From Chrysaora quinquecirrha (lineage: Eukaryota; Cnidaria; Scyphozoa; Semaeostomeae; Pelagiidae), in contig JACTAT010000225.1 of assembly GCA_014526335.1 (NCBI GenBank), positions 286,461 through 350,460 on the forward strand: a DNA stretch of 64,000 nucleotides. Direction: 5' to 3'. A program made the translations under genes and the position numbers. Each line of letters begins with the position of its first letter. The stretch's first letter is position 1. Below the pieces are notes generated by a model. The model was not told the DNA's origin, ran no database searches, and worked only from the letters and a program-made list of their open reading frames with translations. Shown here piece after piece: positions 12,601 through 22,696 of this stretch.

Positions 12601-15600
12601 CACTTTCATCACCCGCTTTTCTTCCTTTTAGAAGAAGGCAAGTGGGGCATCACCCATTATATAACACTCTCTGGATCCCTAAATCAACCTCTATTGATTT
12701 CATCTATTTTATCTTGTACAGGGCCAAAATATCTGCATTACGTACAGTGTTTATAAGTAAGTTAGTAATTACGATAACACTGAAATATATTTGCCAGTAT
12801 TGTTTTCCCCACTAGGTTTAGAAAATTTAACTCCCAAATAACGTGATCTAATTCAGTAAAACCAGCATATAAGATACCCTTCTTTCAAAATCAGGCTGTT
12901 AAGTTAGCTACTTAGCAGTTCAGTAAAGTATCTTATTGTAATAGATGGGATAATCTATCACTGTTTCTTAATAAATGTACAAGTTTCGTCATTTTCGTAT
13001 AAGATAAGCCATCCATGTTTGAAGATACGTAAAGCCGCGGCTAGAAATGGCGACGCGACACACCTATTAAAGTCCTGGGGTGGCTACACGCTGTGACAGA
13101 ATGCTGCGACAGAACTTCTGCAACAATCAACTTGCGTGATAAGAAGAATGGGTCCTATCAAATATCAATGAAAAGGCGCGAAAACAATGCAATATGTTGC
13201 GTCGCCAATTCAAAAAACCTGCTACATGTTGCGACATTACTGGCGACAAGTAAAAACATGTCGGGAAAATTTCAAAGTGATGTTCTGCAACCGAATTTCC
13301 TAAGGTCATAGAATAACTTGGTCAAAAATCTATCCCTGGCTACGCGTGCGACTCTTAGTTTTTCTGGTCGCGGCGACAATTTTTGAACATGTTCTGTCGC
13401 AATTGTAGCCTGGGCTTAAGATATAATGATTTCAACTGTTCCTATTATAAATTGCAAGAGAAAGTCGGCCTGCAGTTTCGGTTTCTTGTATGAGAGTTTT
13501 ACTGTTAGGTAATTACAAAAAGGAAATTTACAGTAACCGTTCTATTAGACAAATTGAACTGAATTTTAACAAAAACCTGAAAATCTGCGTGACTTAGTAG
13601 GCTAAGCTCTTCCTTTTTCCATGTGTTATAGTTGACAGATGATCGATATATTGATTTTCTGTCGTGAGCCGTCACCAGGAAAACTTCCAGAACAGCTGGT
13701 ACCTCTGGGTGGCTATTCTTGTGAACATGATAGAAAATCATCTGAAAACGAGGAAATGTTGCAAATTATTGACAATCCGTTTTTTTATATGAACAAAGTA
13801 TATAAGAACATAAGGCCTCAGAGGCTGAAAAGTTAAGAACATGCTAAGAACATTACAAGGCTGTGTGAAGCTACAAAAAAAAAGAATTTTATTGGCGCTG
13901 TCCTGTTCTCCTTTCTAGAAAACAGGCAAACTATCAATAATTGTGACTATGTGACATTTTTGCATGTGCGTCCCTTTTCGTAGCAAATGCCACCTAATTT
14001 GAAGAACAAAGGCAAGAAAACTAAGGACATGTTAAGAACATTTTAAGCCTTCAAATCGAAAAAATTAACAGCATTGCATTGCGTGTTCTGATAAAAAAGA
14101 CGTGTAGTATAGAGTATCAAGACTTTATGGGACCTTGGTGTAATCTTTCGCTTAGTACTTTCTCTCTGATAATAGCGCTACTTTTGAGAAACTTTAAAGA
14201 AATAGCTAGCGGAATTAAACAGGCGAAATAAGACGTAAAATGACCTAAAAATCATTGAAGCTATACAGCTATAGTAATACTTCTACATCCATTTAGATGG
14301 CAGTACTGGTAGATTAAGTTGAGAGTAGTAGCTATGTAGCTTACTTCATCAGCTACGGTATACCTATGTGGTGTGTCCCATGTTTGTTGAGTCCTTCGTT
14401 ATCGGGTGCGAACAGCAGAAGCTGCGGAGCTAAGGGGCTAGTTAGGGCTATTAGTTCCTTCTAATTCCCACGACTCCTTTGTCTTGTTTATTGTATGACC
14501 CCCGGGGGTAGCTTCAATAGATCAGTGACAGGGGTGTGCCACTTTTTTATAAAATTTTGACCCCAAAATTGCGGCTTCCTTGGTTTTTATTTATTGGTTG
14601 CTCTTTTTCCACATGAAAAATTGTGTTTGAATAATGAGCATATATATATAGCATTCAAAAATGGCTTAAGTGCATAGATATTGGGCTACAATGGGAACAA
14701 CCTATACTGACCTTACAAGAACCGTTGCTTGGTCTTAAAGTTGGGGACATCAATGATGCCTTATCTCCGTCTCTTCCATGTTGATTGTGAATAGACAAGT
14801 ACTTTCCTGGAACACAACATAGAGAATGAGAGCAATATAAAGCATTTTTAAAAACTCTTATAATTACCAAAGGTGCTGTGGGGTCATGGTGTAATCCAGC
14901 TGACTCATGGTGTCAGAAGCTCAGTGTGGTCAGGGTTTGAACCCAGCCACGGTAGCGTCACAGCCAGGGTCGAGGTCTCGATTAGTTAACCTACTACTGA
15001 GATCCTACTGGCGCTAAAACATCATTTCACCTTCCCCTTCACCAAGGAAAAAAGGGGGGCAAAATGTTTGCAGAACTGAACAAAAGTTTTTAAATTTTAG
15101 AGACATTTTGGACAACAAAAGGAATCACAAAATTGTATCACAAATCAAAAAAGGAAACATAAAAATGCATATTAGAATACTGATTGTCTAAGTATCAGAA
15201 AAAGGCTGGTTTTAAAAGCATAAGCTCAGATGCAATTAATATCAAAGACGAGGATAAAGTGATTAGAATATTCTCAGACACCAACAGCGATTGGCCACTG
15301 TGCAGAAAACAACAGAAGTTCCTTCTTAAGGAGCTAGTTTTAAGGAAGTATGCTGGGAAGCCTTTGAAAACAGGAAACGCTATGCTAAACTGAATAAAAT
15401 TTCCATGTTCATTCTAAAATTATCATTGAACTCTATAGCTCAGTGGAAATGTCGTTGGCTCTCTGGTCATGCAATCCAGGTTCGAATCCCATCTATTGTG
15501 GTTTGCCACAAGTGGAAAAATCTATCCTATCTGTTCGCCACTCATGACAAATAAATACAAATATGTATGGTGCTGAAGAAGGCTCAACATAGCCGAAACA

Positions 15601-17441
15601 CCAAAGTCAAACTGGAGGAGAGCTTTGAGCTGTATGACTTTGAGAGTTACTCGGCGATTTCATTGAGCTCTATAGCTCAGTGGAAACAACGTTGGCTCTC
15701 TGGTCATGCACTCCAGGTTCGAATCCCATCTATTGTGGTATGCAACTTGTGGAAAAATCTAAAATTATCACATATATTATTCCAAAATACAAGATACAGT
15801 CATACCAAGTAGCTTTGTGTGATCATATAAATCGTGAACCACTCCATCTTCAAACTCCCAATCAAACTCATCATCGTGATTCTGTAACCAATGGCAGAGT
15901 CCATTGTCAAAATCACAAGACCACATTGGTATATAATTACTACCTGTGGATAGTCAAAGAATATACTGTAGACATTAAAGGCAATAGACGTACATAATAG
16001 AAGGTCAGTTGCATGAAGACAAAGCAGCTCTATTGAATTCCTACATAAGTGGCAGTTAAGCTATTCTTCTCTTATTCAATTTTGATTGATGGGTGGCTTA
16101 AGCCACTTTTATATCTGTCAATTCCCTTTAAAAGAACAAAAATGTTAACTTCATTTTCAATTAAATAACTATGACCACTGATCAATACCCAGGATGAAAG
16201 CATTGACTCTAGCTGTTTTGGCTACACTCTTTTATTAGAGCCAGAAAATCTTTGCCGAGGCTTGATGCTCTTATTTTTTGAATAATTTTAGGCTCATGGT
16301 GTTCTTAATGGTGTTCTTAATGGTTTTCTTATATCAATACTGATTTTCTAAAACTACACACAGCAAATGTCTTTTAAGAACAATAAATAACAGTTTGGGA
16401 TAACTTGTTTTTACTCTTATGTAGCAATTGCATAGTTATGTTTTTTTTTTAAATGAGATGAAACCCTTTGTACTTTTTTACAACAGTACACGCTTTTTTT
16501 ATAAAGAACCACTTTTATAACGAACCTTCATGTAGAAGGCCCGAAAATTTAAAGAGCTTATACTACTAAAGAGAACATCATTAAGGAACTTTTGAATATT
16601 GAATACTTTTATCACTGCAAATAATCAAGAATTAGAAAGCCGGTTCCATTCATTTGCGATCGAGAATCACATAAATTGTACGTTAAGCATGTATCAAATG
16701 TTTCCTTGAGAAGTGTCGAGCTTTGCTCACATGCAGGTGTCTCTCCTTTATTGTGAAGACCACTGTATGTGCAGTTAAAATTAAGGAACTATTAAGGAAC
16801 TTTTTGAACTACAATTGCCTCAAAAGAGGCCCAAAAATAAGGAACTTTAAGAACTAGGCCTTGAGGCATAAAAAAATAATATTCCTTATAAAAAAAAGCG
16901 TGTTTGCATGCAGCTTCGCAGGCTACTGTATGTACTATGACAGACAATTGTCTTATTAGCTTGAAAAATCCTCAAAAATTAATTCAAGAGAATTTAAATA
17001 TTGTCTGTTAATATTATTGCCTTAAAATCAAAGCATTGACAAACAGCATCAAGCAAAGCAGTATGGAATAGGCAGTTTTGGAGTAGCTAACTGACTACTG
17101 TGCTGTGTAGGTATTATATTTATGTAAGGTAGGTATTTACGGACAAACTGTCACATCCTTGCGTCATCGTCATCGCATGTATTGCAAAAAAGCAGCAATA
17201 CTACGTATTTGTTACAATGTTCTTTCGTTTCTTGCTTTGTTCGCATTTGTTTGAAATAGGGATATTGAACGATCTTAGCTCTATTTGCCCTTTTTTGACC
17301 TAAAGGTACAGACAGGAAAACTGTTGCATCATTTGAGTTTGGTTTAGGCCAGTCAACTAGGTACTTACCGGTGCATGTGCTCCAACAAAATATTGTTAAC
17401 GGCAAGAGCACAACAAAGAAATAAAATCTCATATTATACAT
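667..17441 (-). CDS. secreted MAM/LDLa multidomain protein (3' end beyond window)
   Basis: Eleven exons read on the minus strand: 17441-17369, 15943-15806, 14806-14712, 13741-13577, 11216-11129, 8811-8635, 6515-6276, 4774-4688, 3453-3263, 2292-2190, 783-667. All have AG/GT borders and all phases agree, giving 491 residues so far. Residues 1-24 form a signal peptide (hydrophobic [13 protein letters not shown]). MAM domain 1 spans about 33-184 ([10 protein letters not shown] at its start, IALDDVLF near its end). A Cys-rich, SRCR-like half domain ([11 protein letters not shown]) follows at 187-245. An LDLa repeat ([16 protein letters not shown]) is at about 250-290, MAM 2 ([10 protein letters not shown] to [10 protein letters not shown]) at 291-445 and LDLa 2 ([16 protein letters not shown]) at 465-491. 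The last donor (phase 1) continues off the left edge. MAM and LDLa modules occur in extracellular adhesion or matrix proteins; a role in the matrix or at the cell surface is inferred. The domains are sure; exon 6 is the least certain exon. Confidence 0.85.
985..1452 (+). CDS. histone H2B with non-canonical C-terminal tail
   Basis: Intronless 155-residue ORF. Residues 1-40 are a Lys/Gly/Ala-rich N-tail. From about 41 the H2B fold is near-canonical: [70 protein letters not shown] and [16 protein letters not shown]. The protein packages DNA as the H2A partner in nucleosomes. Typical animal H2B stops a few residues after AVTK (YTSSK); here a 27-residue basic extension beginning SRMRLHQS replaces that end. 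The Lys in AVTK, the usual ubiquitination site, is kept. No canonical histone 3' stem-loop follows; a weak hairpin with 5-bp GGACG/CGTCC arms lies near 1474-1491. The gene is nested in an intron of the opposite-strand MAM/LDLa gene, with no H2A or other histone nearby. It could be a divergent orphan variant or a copy whose end was replaced. Confidence 0.93.
   Translation: MSDAPKGGKQAPKVAKKGEKKAGVGKKGGKAPGDKKRTKRRKESYSIYIYKVLKQVHPDTGISSKAMSIMNSFVNDIFERIAQEASRLAHYNKRATITSREIQTAVRLLLPGELAKHAVSEGTKAVTKSRMRLHQSIKGKNVVAGHGREGTMRLI
1502..2077. mobile_element. pogo/Tigger-like MITE, copy 1
   Basis: 576 bp flanked by TA on each side, with inverted ends CAGTTGACATCCGCTATCTC. The interior repeats CGCTATCTCGAAC many times. 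Inserted just 50 bp after the H2B stop. A second copy in reverse orientation lies at 6582-7133. Confidence 0.8.
2690..2887. repeat. dispersed repeat, copy 1
   Basis: Shares TGCCAAGACTGGACTCGC, CAATAGAACAATAA and TTTTTGCCCCCCTAGTTTT with 62370-62547. Confidence 0.55.
3551..3920. mobile_element. hAT-like MITE with perfect 8-bp target duplication
   Basis: Inverted ends CCCAGGGGGTACTCATTAAC and its near-complement (GAGTCCCCCTGGG at the right). The target duplication TTTTTCAA is exact at 3543-3550 and 3921-3928. An 8-bp duplication is typical of hAT transposases. Confidence 0.85.
5572..6164. mobile_element. fold-back MITE rich in CAGCACTGG repeats
   Basis: Long inverted ends starting AGCCTGGTTTCCAT, with TAA flanks at 5569-5571 and 6165-6167. 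The interior has tandem units containing CTCAGCACTGGTACAGCC. The 3-bp TWA target suggests the PIF/Harbinger type. Confidence 0.75.
6582..7133. mobile_element. pogo/Tigger-like MITE, copy 2 (inverted)
   Basis: Same ends and TA flanks as 1502-2077, in opposite orientation; 552 bp. Together the two copies form a 5.6-kb inverted pair inside the MAM/LDLa gene. Confidence 0.8.
7364..7720 (-). repeat. purine/pyrimidine-biased repeat, copy 1
   Basis: One strand is a drifting series of short words like GGGAACAAGTGGGAA. An inverted relative lies at 39480-39866; both also share the terminal block GGTACCCATT(A/C)GCCATG and GAATGAGATCAG. The long ORFs it gives are composition artefacts. Confidence 0.6.
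7726..8112 (+). mobile_element. iterated-word MITE, AAGAAAC subfamily, copy 1
   Basis: TA flanks; ends CACGTTTTTTTTTATAAGAA and its complement form TTATAAAAAACGCG. The word AAGAAAC(T) recurs through the interior, often as TTAAGAAACTTTTAGAACTA. Confidence 0.8.
9208..9363 (+). mobile_element. tRNA-derived SINE A, copy 1
   Basis: Starts GGTGCTGTGGCGTCGTGGCG; contains a B-box-like GGTTTGAGCCC, then GGTCGAGGTCTCGATTAG and GAGATCCTAGCGACT, with a short CTTCACC tail. Confidence 0.75.
9759..10137. repeat. four-unit tandem repeat of about 92 bp
   Basis: Units start near 9759, 9850, 9942 and 10034 with GATGCTGCAGTGATAAAATG and contain AAGAAATTGCAAGCAATTTT and AAAAAATACGACAGAC. Confidence 0.8.
10473..10767 (-). 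mobile_element. tRNA-derived SINE B, copy 1
   Basis: On the minus strand the head has A-box-like GACGCAGTGGTTAGCG and B-box-like GGTTTCGAGCC, and the tail is a run of CTTTA/ACTTT. About 295 bp. Confidence 0.8.
11396..12056. repeat. AGTT/GGTT tetranucleotide array
   Basis: About 660 bp, AGTT-rich at both edges and almost pure GGTT at 11775-11945. In intron 4 of the MAM/LDLa gene. The open frames across it are artefacts. Confidence 0.95.
13776..14104 (+). mobile_element. iterated-word MITE, AAGAAC subfamily
   Basis: The word AAGAACAT recurs; the right end AAAAAAGACGTG is followed by TA. The left end is eroded and lies about 35 bp from the acceptor side of exon 4 of the MAM/LDLa gene. Confidence 0.75.
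14872..15043 (+). mobile_element. tRNA-derived SINE A, copy 2
   Basis: Same layout as 9208-9363, with GGTTTGAACCCAGCCACGG and the CCTTCACC tail. In intron 2 of the MAM/LDLa gene. Confidence 0.75.
15431..15640 (+). mobile_element. tRNA-derived SINE C, copy 1
   Basis: Head CTCTATAGCTCAGTGG (A box) and GGTTCGAATCCC (B box), then a body with TGTGGAAAAATCTATCCT and GCTGAAGAAGGCTCAACA. Tail-only fragments lie near 17650-17735, 18061-18110, 19398-19470 and 57010-57062. Confidence 0.75.
15668..15770 (+). mobile_element. tRNA-derived SINE C, copy 2 (truncated)
   Basis: Repeats the head of 15431-15640 (CTCTATAGCTCAGTGG and GGTTCGAATCCC) about 237 bp downstream, and breaks off after GTGGAAAAATCTA near exon 2 of the MAM/LDLa gene. 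Confidence 0.75.
16240..16400 (-). mobile_element. iterated-word MITE internal fragment, AAGAAC subfamily
   Basis: Shares GGTGTTCTTA words and ACAACTACACACA-like interior sequence with 33995-34320; no intact end is visible. Confidence 0.5.
16489..16902 (+). mobile_element. iterated-word MITE, AAGGAAC subfamily
   Basis: Begins CACGCTTTTTTTATAAAGAA and ends TTATAAAAAAAAGCGTG. The interior has repeated AAGGAAC and GAACTA words. Left flank TA, right flank TT. Lies in intron 1 of the MAM/LDLa gene. Confidence 0.75.
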
Positions 17442-17737
17442 AGTTTCTCTCTATACTTCGCTGTGAATTAGTTTAGAAACATCAATATTTATCACAAAGT
17501 TTAAGTAAGTAAACATCGTTTTGCCAATTTCTTTCCTACTTCGTTTCTTTCATGTTGTTGTGGATGTTTTCTCACAACTACGTCATTCGTTAATTCGTTG
17601 TTGCTATGACGGCCACTTTGCTTCCGCATTCTTCACTGCACACTTTCTCATGACAAATACATTTAATCAGTTATGAGTTATGGTGCTGAAGTAGCCTCAA
17701 CACAGCCGAAACACAAAAAAACCAACGGGAGGAGGCT

Positions 17738-18049
17738 GGCTGTTCTTAAATTTTTGCCGTTTTTGAGCCTGAAATGTTCTTAATCCGTTCTTAATTCCTT
17801 GGTTACTTGGATATCTATATTTTTCAATAAATGTCTGGGGTCGAACTAAGTTTGTGTGAAAATGCAGCATTCTTGTTTATTTTTTTGTTTGCTTGCTTTT
17901 TACGTTCAGTCTGACTGTCTTATTTATATATTTAGCTGATATTCTTAGGGCTTATGATAATGCCAGCCTCGGCTTGTTCTAAATTTGTTCTTAAAATCTG
18001 GGCAAAATCCAGGCTCGTGTTCTGAAATTGTTGTTATAAAAAAAGAGTG
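17738..18049 (-). mobile_element. iterated-word MITE fragment, AAGAAC subfamily
   Basis: GTTCTTAA words recur; only the right end TTATAAAAAAAGAGTG followed by TA is clear. Confidence 0.55.
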
Positions 18050-18193
18050 TACTATGCTACATGTGGAAAAATCTATCCTTGTGTTCGCCATTCATGACAA
18101 ATATACCTTTTTTATAAGAATACAGTCTATAATAATTCAGCTCAACATCGCTGAAATTTTAGATTATTTTAAAAACCCTGATAAAGGTAGTAG

Positions 18194-18359
18194 CCAGGGA
18201 CGTAGCCAGAGGGGAGCTGTGGGAGCTGCGGCTCCCCCCCCCTTTTGCTAGAATGTTTTTTTTAGGTTTAGGTTTATCGCTTTGACTTTCGATTTGGATC
18301 TACAATCCCAGACCCTCTTGCCGGCTCCCCTCCTTTTCAGATCCTGGCTACGTCCCTGG
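18194..18359. mobile_element. 166-bp MITE
   Basis: Inverted ends CCAGGGACGTAGCCAG and its exact complement, with TAGTAG duplicated at 18188-18193 and 18360-18365. Confidence 0.85.
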
Positions 18360-19074
18360 TAGTAGCTATTATATTAAATTTGTGCCGTTGTAGCTATGGT
18401 TGTAGCATAGGTTGCAGTAAAAAGTTCTAATGGTGCAAAATTCGTGATAAAACACTATATGAATACCTGCAGCTGAAATTCGGCTGAAATTCTTAATTGA
18501 CTGATTAGAAGAAGCTCTACACAGGCAGAATCACTATTTTCCACCTGTCAAACAAAAGTGCTGTGCGTTTCACTTTATCCATCACACTGTTAGCTCTTTT
18601 TAATTGAAGAGCCATCTCCGATTTATTTGACAACTTCAACTATAAATTTCGAAGATTTGGAGATCATTACCACCCACAGGGAATGTAATTGCCCTGTTAG
18701 TAGACAGGGTATTTTGGCCTGCAATCTAAGGAAGTGCCTAACCTTTGTTTTAAACTTGATTCCCGGTAAATCGACCACGCTGAATCGTTTAAGACCAGAA
18801 GCCAAATCGAGAAATGCTTCTATCACGTGATAGACGACGTCATTATGACGTCATAAAAATATACCTTTTACCATTTTAATTCGCTTAATAGCCATTTAAT
18901 ATGAAAGAAAATGGCAAAAATAAATAGAACACATTGAGAGCTTTCGATTGATATACATTTTGTTGCATTTCGAAGGTTAAAATATTTTTGATGACGTCAT
19001 CGGGACCTTTTTGAGCTGGTCCTTTCATAGTGGGGATGTTGGTGAAACAATTGTGCATTTTATGTTACCAGTAT

Positions 19075-19365
19075 CAAATTTGGCGAAAAGGGGTAGTTTG
19101 ACGTGCTAAAAAGATAGGATATGTGCCCCAACTGAGAAATGCCCCATTGTGCTATTTTTAGACTGGGGTAATTGGTACCAGGCCTCTACATAAGCTATAA
19201 CACTAGCTTTATTGCAAATTGTAATGCAAGCTTCAAATTTGGCGAAAACAGGCAGTTTGACACGTCAAAAAAGATGGGATATGAACCCCAATCGAGAAGT
19301 GCTCCCTTATGCTATTTTTAGACTGACCAGATATATTTTTATACCGTACCAGACCTCTACAGCAT
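19075..19365. repeat. tandem duplication with 159-bp period
   Basis: CAAATTTGGCGAAAA, GCAGTTTGAC-like and TGCTATTTTTAGACTG blocks occur twice, 159 bp apart. Confidence 0.75.
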
Positions 19366-19504
19366 CATACATACGTATTTATGTATATGCTGTATCATAT
19401 ATGTTCGCCATTCATGACAAATTTATATAAATTTATGGTGCGAAGTAGGCTCAACACACAAAACACACAAACACATGACGCAAACAATAGCACAAATACA
19501 CGCA

Positions 19505-19800
19505 AACACATTACTGCGCATCCTCCAGGCTCCAAATTACTGATGATAGCCCTCCACATTGCTTCCAAATAGCCCTCCACACGACTTTGCATCCCAAACA
19601 TTACTTATGATAGCATTACTGCCCAACTTTCACATTACTCAAAAATAGTCCTCCACATCCACCTCATTGAACACCCTCCATATCACTGCAACAATCCATC
19701 TACATTACTAAAAACCCTCCAAAATACTGAACATCCTCTACATTGCCGCGAAAATCTCTCCACATTACGGCACACCCTCCACAATACCCACAGACATTAC
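19505..19800. repeat. degenerate CCTCCACATTACT tandem repeat
   Basis: Short drifting units of CCTCCACATTACT spaced 20-30 bp; a related stretch is at 25220-25345. Confidence 0.55.
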
Positions 19801-20029
19801 GTATGATGGTAAGGGACCTGCAGTTAATAATCTTTTCCTTCGGAGCGCTAGGTATGTTTTTCCTTCCTTAGGCTTGTCAAACATTTGCTAACTTCTGCCG
19901 TAGCAAGCAGAACAGAATAGATAATTCAAGGATTTGCTGCATAAAATTTGCAGGCAGCTATAAAATCGTGACTAATCATTTACAATGAAGTTTTTCAAGC
20001 ACATTTCATTGTGAATAACAATTCTGACT

Positions 20030-20235
20030 GATCATTTTCAATTGAAGATTTTCAAACACGTGTCGAACAAATATTAAGTTCAGTGAAACTTATGGGACAG
20101 ATGTTTCATCAAAAAATTATTACTGAATCAATACGCTAAAACAACTCTCAAGCGAAAGAGACTTCTCTGGCGATGGGAACAAGTCATTTCTGTCCATACT
20201 GCATCTTAACAACAATTTCATTGTTGCTAACCATT
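20030..20235 (+). pseudogene. partial upstream duplicate of the GPCR 5' end
   Basis: This stretch resembles 20236-20440. Shared blocks include the region before the start codon, CTGGCGATGG(G/A)AACAAGTCA and the codons after it (M-G-T-S-H-F-C-P-Y-C against M-E-T-S-H-S-F-P-Y-C). The reading frame here stops within about 25 codons. A weaker third repeat begins near 19970. It is a decayed tandem copy of the 5' end of the receptor gene. Confidence 0.6.
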
Positions 20236-20377
20236 TTGACTAATCGGTTTTAAAGGAAAGATTTAAAACACATGTCCAAAAACATCAAGGTCGGACAGCT
20301 GGCTGGTGGATCGAAATGATTACTGGATCAGTTGGCAAACAACAGCTCTAAAACACAAGATTCTTGCTTTTCTGGCG

Positions 20378-21345
20378 ATGGAAACAAGTCACTCGTTTCC
20401 ATACTGCATGATACCAGCTATATTGGTAAGCATTTCATCAATAATTTGCAATGTCTACTGCTTGCTTAAGAGGAAACTTATCTTCCGTAACTCCTCAAGA
20501 GCATTTTTCACAAGTCTTGCCTGTAGCCACATCCTAGTCTCCGCCAACCTTTTGTTCCGAATCGTATATTACTCTGCTACAAGCCCTAGAAGTCAGCAAA
20601 ATAGCCCCTCAATTCCAAGAGCTGCTATTTTAGTCAGTATCATATGTGCTGTTAATATTTCAAGTGTTGGAAACTTGTGGATGATAGCAATCGAAAGGTT
20701 TTGGGCGGTCAAGTATCCTAACAGATACAAAGGAGTTTACACGATTTCGAAAAAGAACCGGATCGCTGCAAGCGTATGGGTTGTCTCTTTGCTTCTTGGT
20801 TGCATGTTCGGTGTCATCAGTGTAGTTATGTCCTATCCTATGTTGGTCTCTGGCGGCATTTGCACTCTACTCGGCGCAACATTCATCATGCTGGTTGCAA
20901 CATACACTTTTATAAAGACCAAGAAAGCTTCATCACAACGTCGCGTTCAAACAAGAGCAACTCAAGAAACGAATGATGAAAAGGAAAAACGAAGACGAGA
21001 TGGCCTAAACAAGCTTAAAGAAAACAGCTATGTCTTGCTTGCTGTCGCCATCAGTTGCAGTTATTTCTGTCTGTCCGTGCCATTCCTTGTATACAATGCT
21101 TTTTTGGAAGACAAATATCTTGCCATGATGCGAAGGGGATTTTCTTTGCAGTCAGCATTTGCCTTCGAGCAGTCAATGGTTTGACTGACCCATTGCTTTA
21201 CTTCTACACTGGTTACGTTCTGAACAAACAGCAGACCAACTTTCTGAGACCAAATACAAGCCTTAGAATTGCATATCCTAATAAACTTAACGGTCATAAT
21301 ATCGAGCTTCGAGTAATCAAAAATAATAATAGTAAACAAATATAA
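20378..21345 (+). pseudogene. class A GPCR, frameshifted before TM7 (pseudogene or sequence error)
   Basis: Rhodopsin-family receptor of the plasma membrane. Counting from the ATG at 20378: TM1 about 12-31 (ICNVYCLL, with the TM1 Asn), TM2 43-65, TM3 82-107 ending in ERF in place of DRY (106-108), TM4 128-150 with its Trp, TM5 154-179, a basic third loop, TM6 216-240 (SVPF proline). Frame 1 runs to a TGA at 21182. TM7 (AVNGLTDPLLYF, a DPxxY motif) and the tail to 21345 are in another frame, so one base appears missing near the GGGG run at about 21136-21139. The second loop is very short and the usual TM3 Cys is absent, as in melanocortin/cannabinoid-type receptors; the ligand is unknown. The TM2 Asp (2.50) is His at residue 51. 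An upstream in-frame ATG at 20306 exists, but the 20378 ATG is the one conserved in the upstream partial duplicate. Confidence 0.8.
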
Positions 21346-21452
21346 TCATTTTCGCGTAGTGTTACCAGGAAATCTCTGATTTAGAGATGTAAGTTTGAAT
21401 TTATGTCTCATATCTTGATGAAAAGTATTCATTACATTAATGTTATATCTTA

Positions 21453-22190
21453 GACCCCGTTTACACGGGATCGGATCCGAATGGATCCAAATCCAAAAGT
21501 ATTCGGATAGGCCTTGCGTTTACACGAGACCTGATGGATCCGTATACTTTTGGATCCGCTATCCGTAGACATTTGGGATCGCTTTCAGAAGCGATCCAGC
21601 ACGGTTCTGATTCCACTGAGGTCTCGTGTAAACGGGCTGGATCGGATCCAAAAGTATCCGGAAAGGGAACGAGGTTAATAAAAATGCAAAATCGAAGGCA
21701 TTTTAACATGGCAGACTGAACTCAGCTTTGTTTTCTTCGCTGTCAGACTCAAAAAAGACATATTTCTGTTCTTTCATGCTCTTCTTGGTGTTTGCAGCCT
21801 CAAATTTGAAGCAATCGCTTTTCAAAATTAAAAAATAAAATTTTACAGCATAAAATCAAGCTGAATTTGCAGGAAAATTATAACTATTGGCCTGACAACT
21901 GTGTAGAAACATCTCCTGGTTTGAAAGTTTACTTAAATATCTCAAAAAAAGGCCTTATCTTATGTGACTTATCTCAAGTCTGTTATTTTTGAATTTCAGG
22001 TGCCATTTTAGTTGATAACACCTCTGGTGCGAAGTAAACACAAAGAAAATTTCAGCGGATCCTTTTGGATCCGATCCCGTGTAAACGCGAGCAGTTTTGG
22101 ATCCGATCCCGTGTAAACGCCCGTCAAAAAACGGGATCGGTCCCAAATGGATCCGATCTCTTTTGGATCCGATCTTGTGTAAACGGGGTC
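21453..22190. mobile_element. Harbinger-like MITE with GGATCCGATC subterminal repeats
   Basis: Inverted ends GACCCCGTTTACAC, TTA target duplication at 21450-21452 and 22191-22193, and many copies of GGATCCGATC or GGATCCAAAAG near both ends. 738 bp, about 100 bp after the GPCR. Confidence 0.8.
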
Positions 22191-22210
22191 TTAGACTTCA
22201 GCCTGTCATG

Positions 22211-22696
22211 AATTGTAATTGTAATTGTAATTGTAATTGTAATTGTAATTGTAATTGTAATTGTAATTGTAATTGTAATAGTAATAGTAATAGTAATAGT
22301 AATTGTAATTGTAATTGTAATTGTAATTGTAATTGTAATTGTAATTGTAATTGTAATTGTAATTGTAATTGTAATTGTAATTGTAATTGTAATTGTAATT
22401 GTAATTGTAATTGTAATTGTAATTGTAATTGTAATTGTAATTGTAATTGTAATTGTAATTGTAATTGTAATTGTAATTGTAATTGTAATTGTAATTGTAA
22501 TTGTAATTGTAATTGTAATTGTAATTGTAATTGTAATTGTAATTGTAATTGTAATTGTAATTGTAATTGTAATTGTAATTGTAATTGTAATTGTAATTGT
22601 AATTGTAATTGTAATTGTAATTGTAATTGTAATTGTAATTGTAATTGTAATTGTAATTGTAATTGTAATTGTAATTGTAATTGTAATTGCAATTGT
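22211..22696. repeat. TTGTAA hexanucleotide array
   Basis: About 81 units, nearly perfect, with one block of TAGTAA variants at about 22278-22302. It abuts the Harbinger-like MITE that ends at 22190. Confidence 0.95.

Larger units (their letters stand above)
17442..20029. other. gene-free stretch of repeats
   Basis: Between the MAM/LDLa gene and the GPCR. Holds SINE C tails, an AAGAAC-family fragment, the 166-bp MITE, the 159-bp duplication and the CCTCCACATTACT stretch; no coding region seen. Confidence 0.6.

Noticed and set aside
15431..15505. tRNA gene
   Set aside because: A and B boxes are present but the cloverleaf is not complete and the sequence recurs with a shared body, so it is a SINE head.
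18623..18830. Mirror 67-codon ORFs on both strands
   Set aside because: No motif, no splice context; chance open frames.
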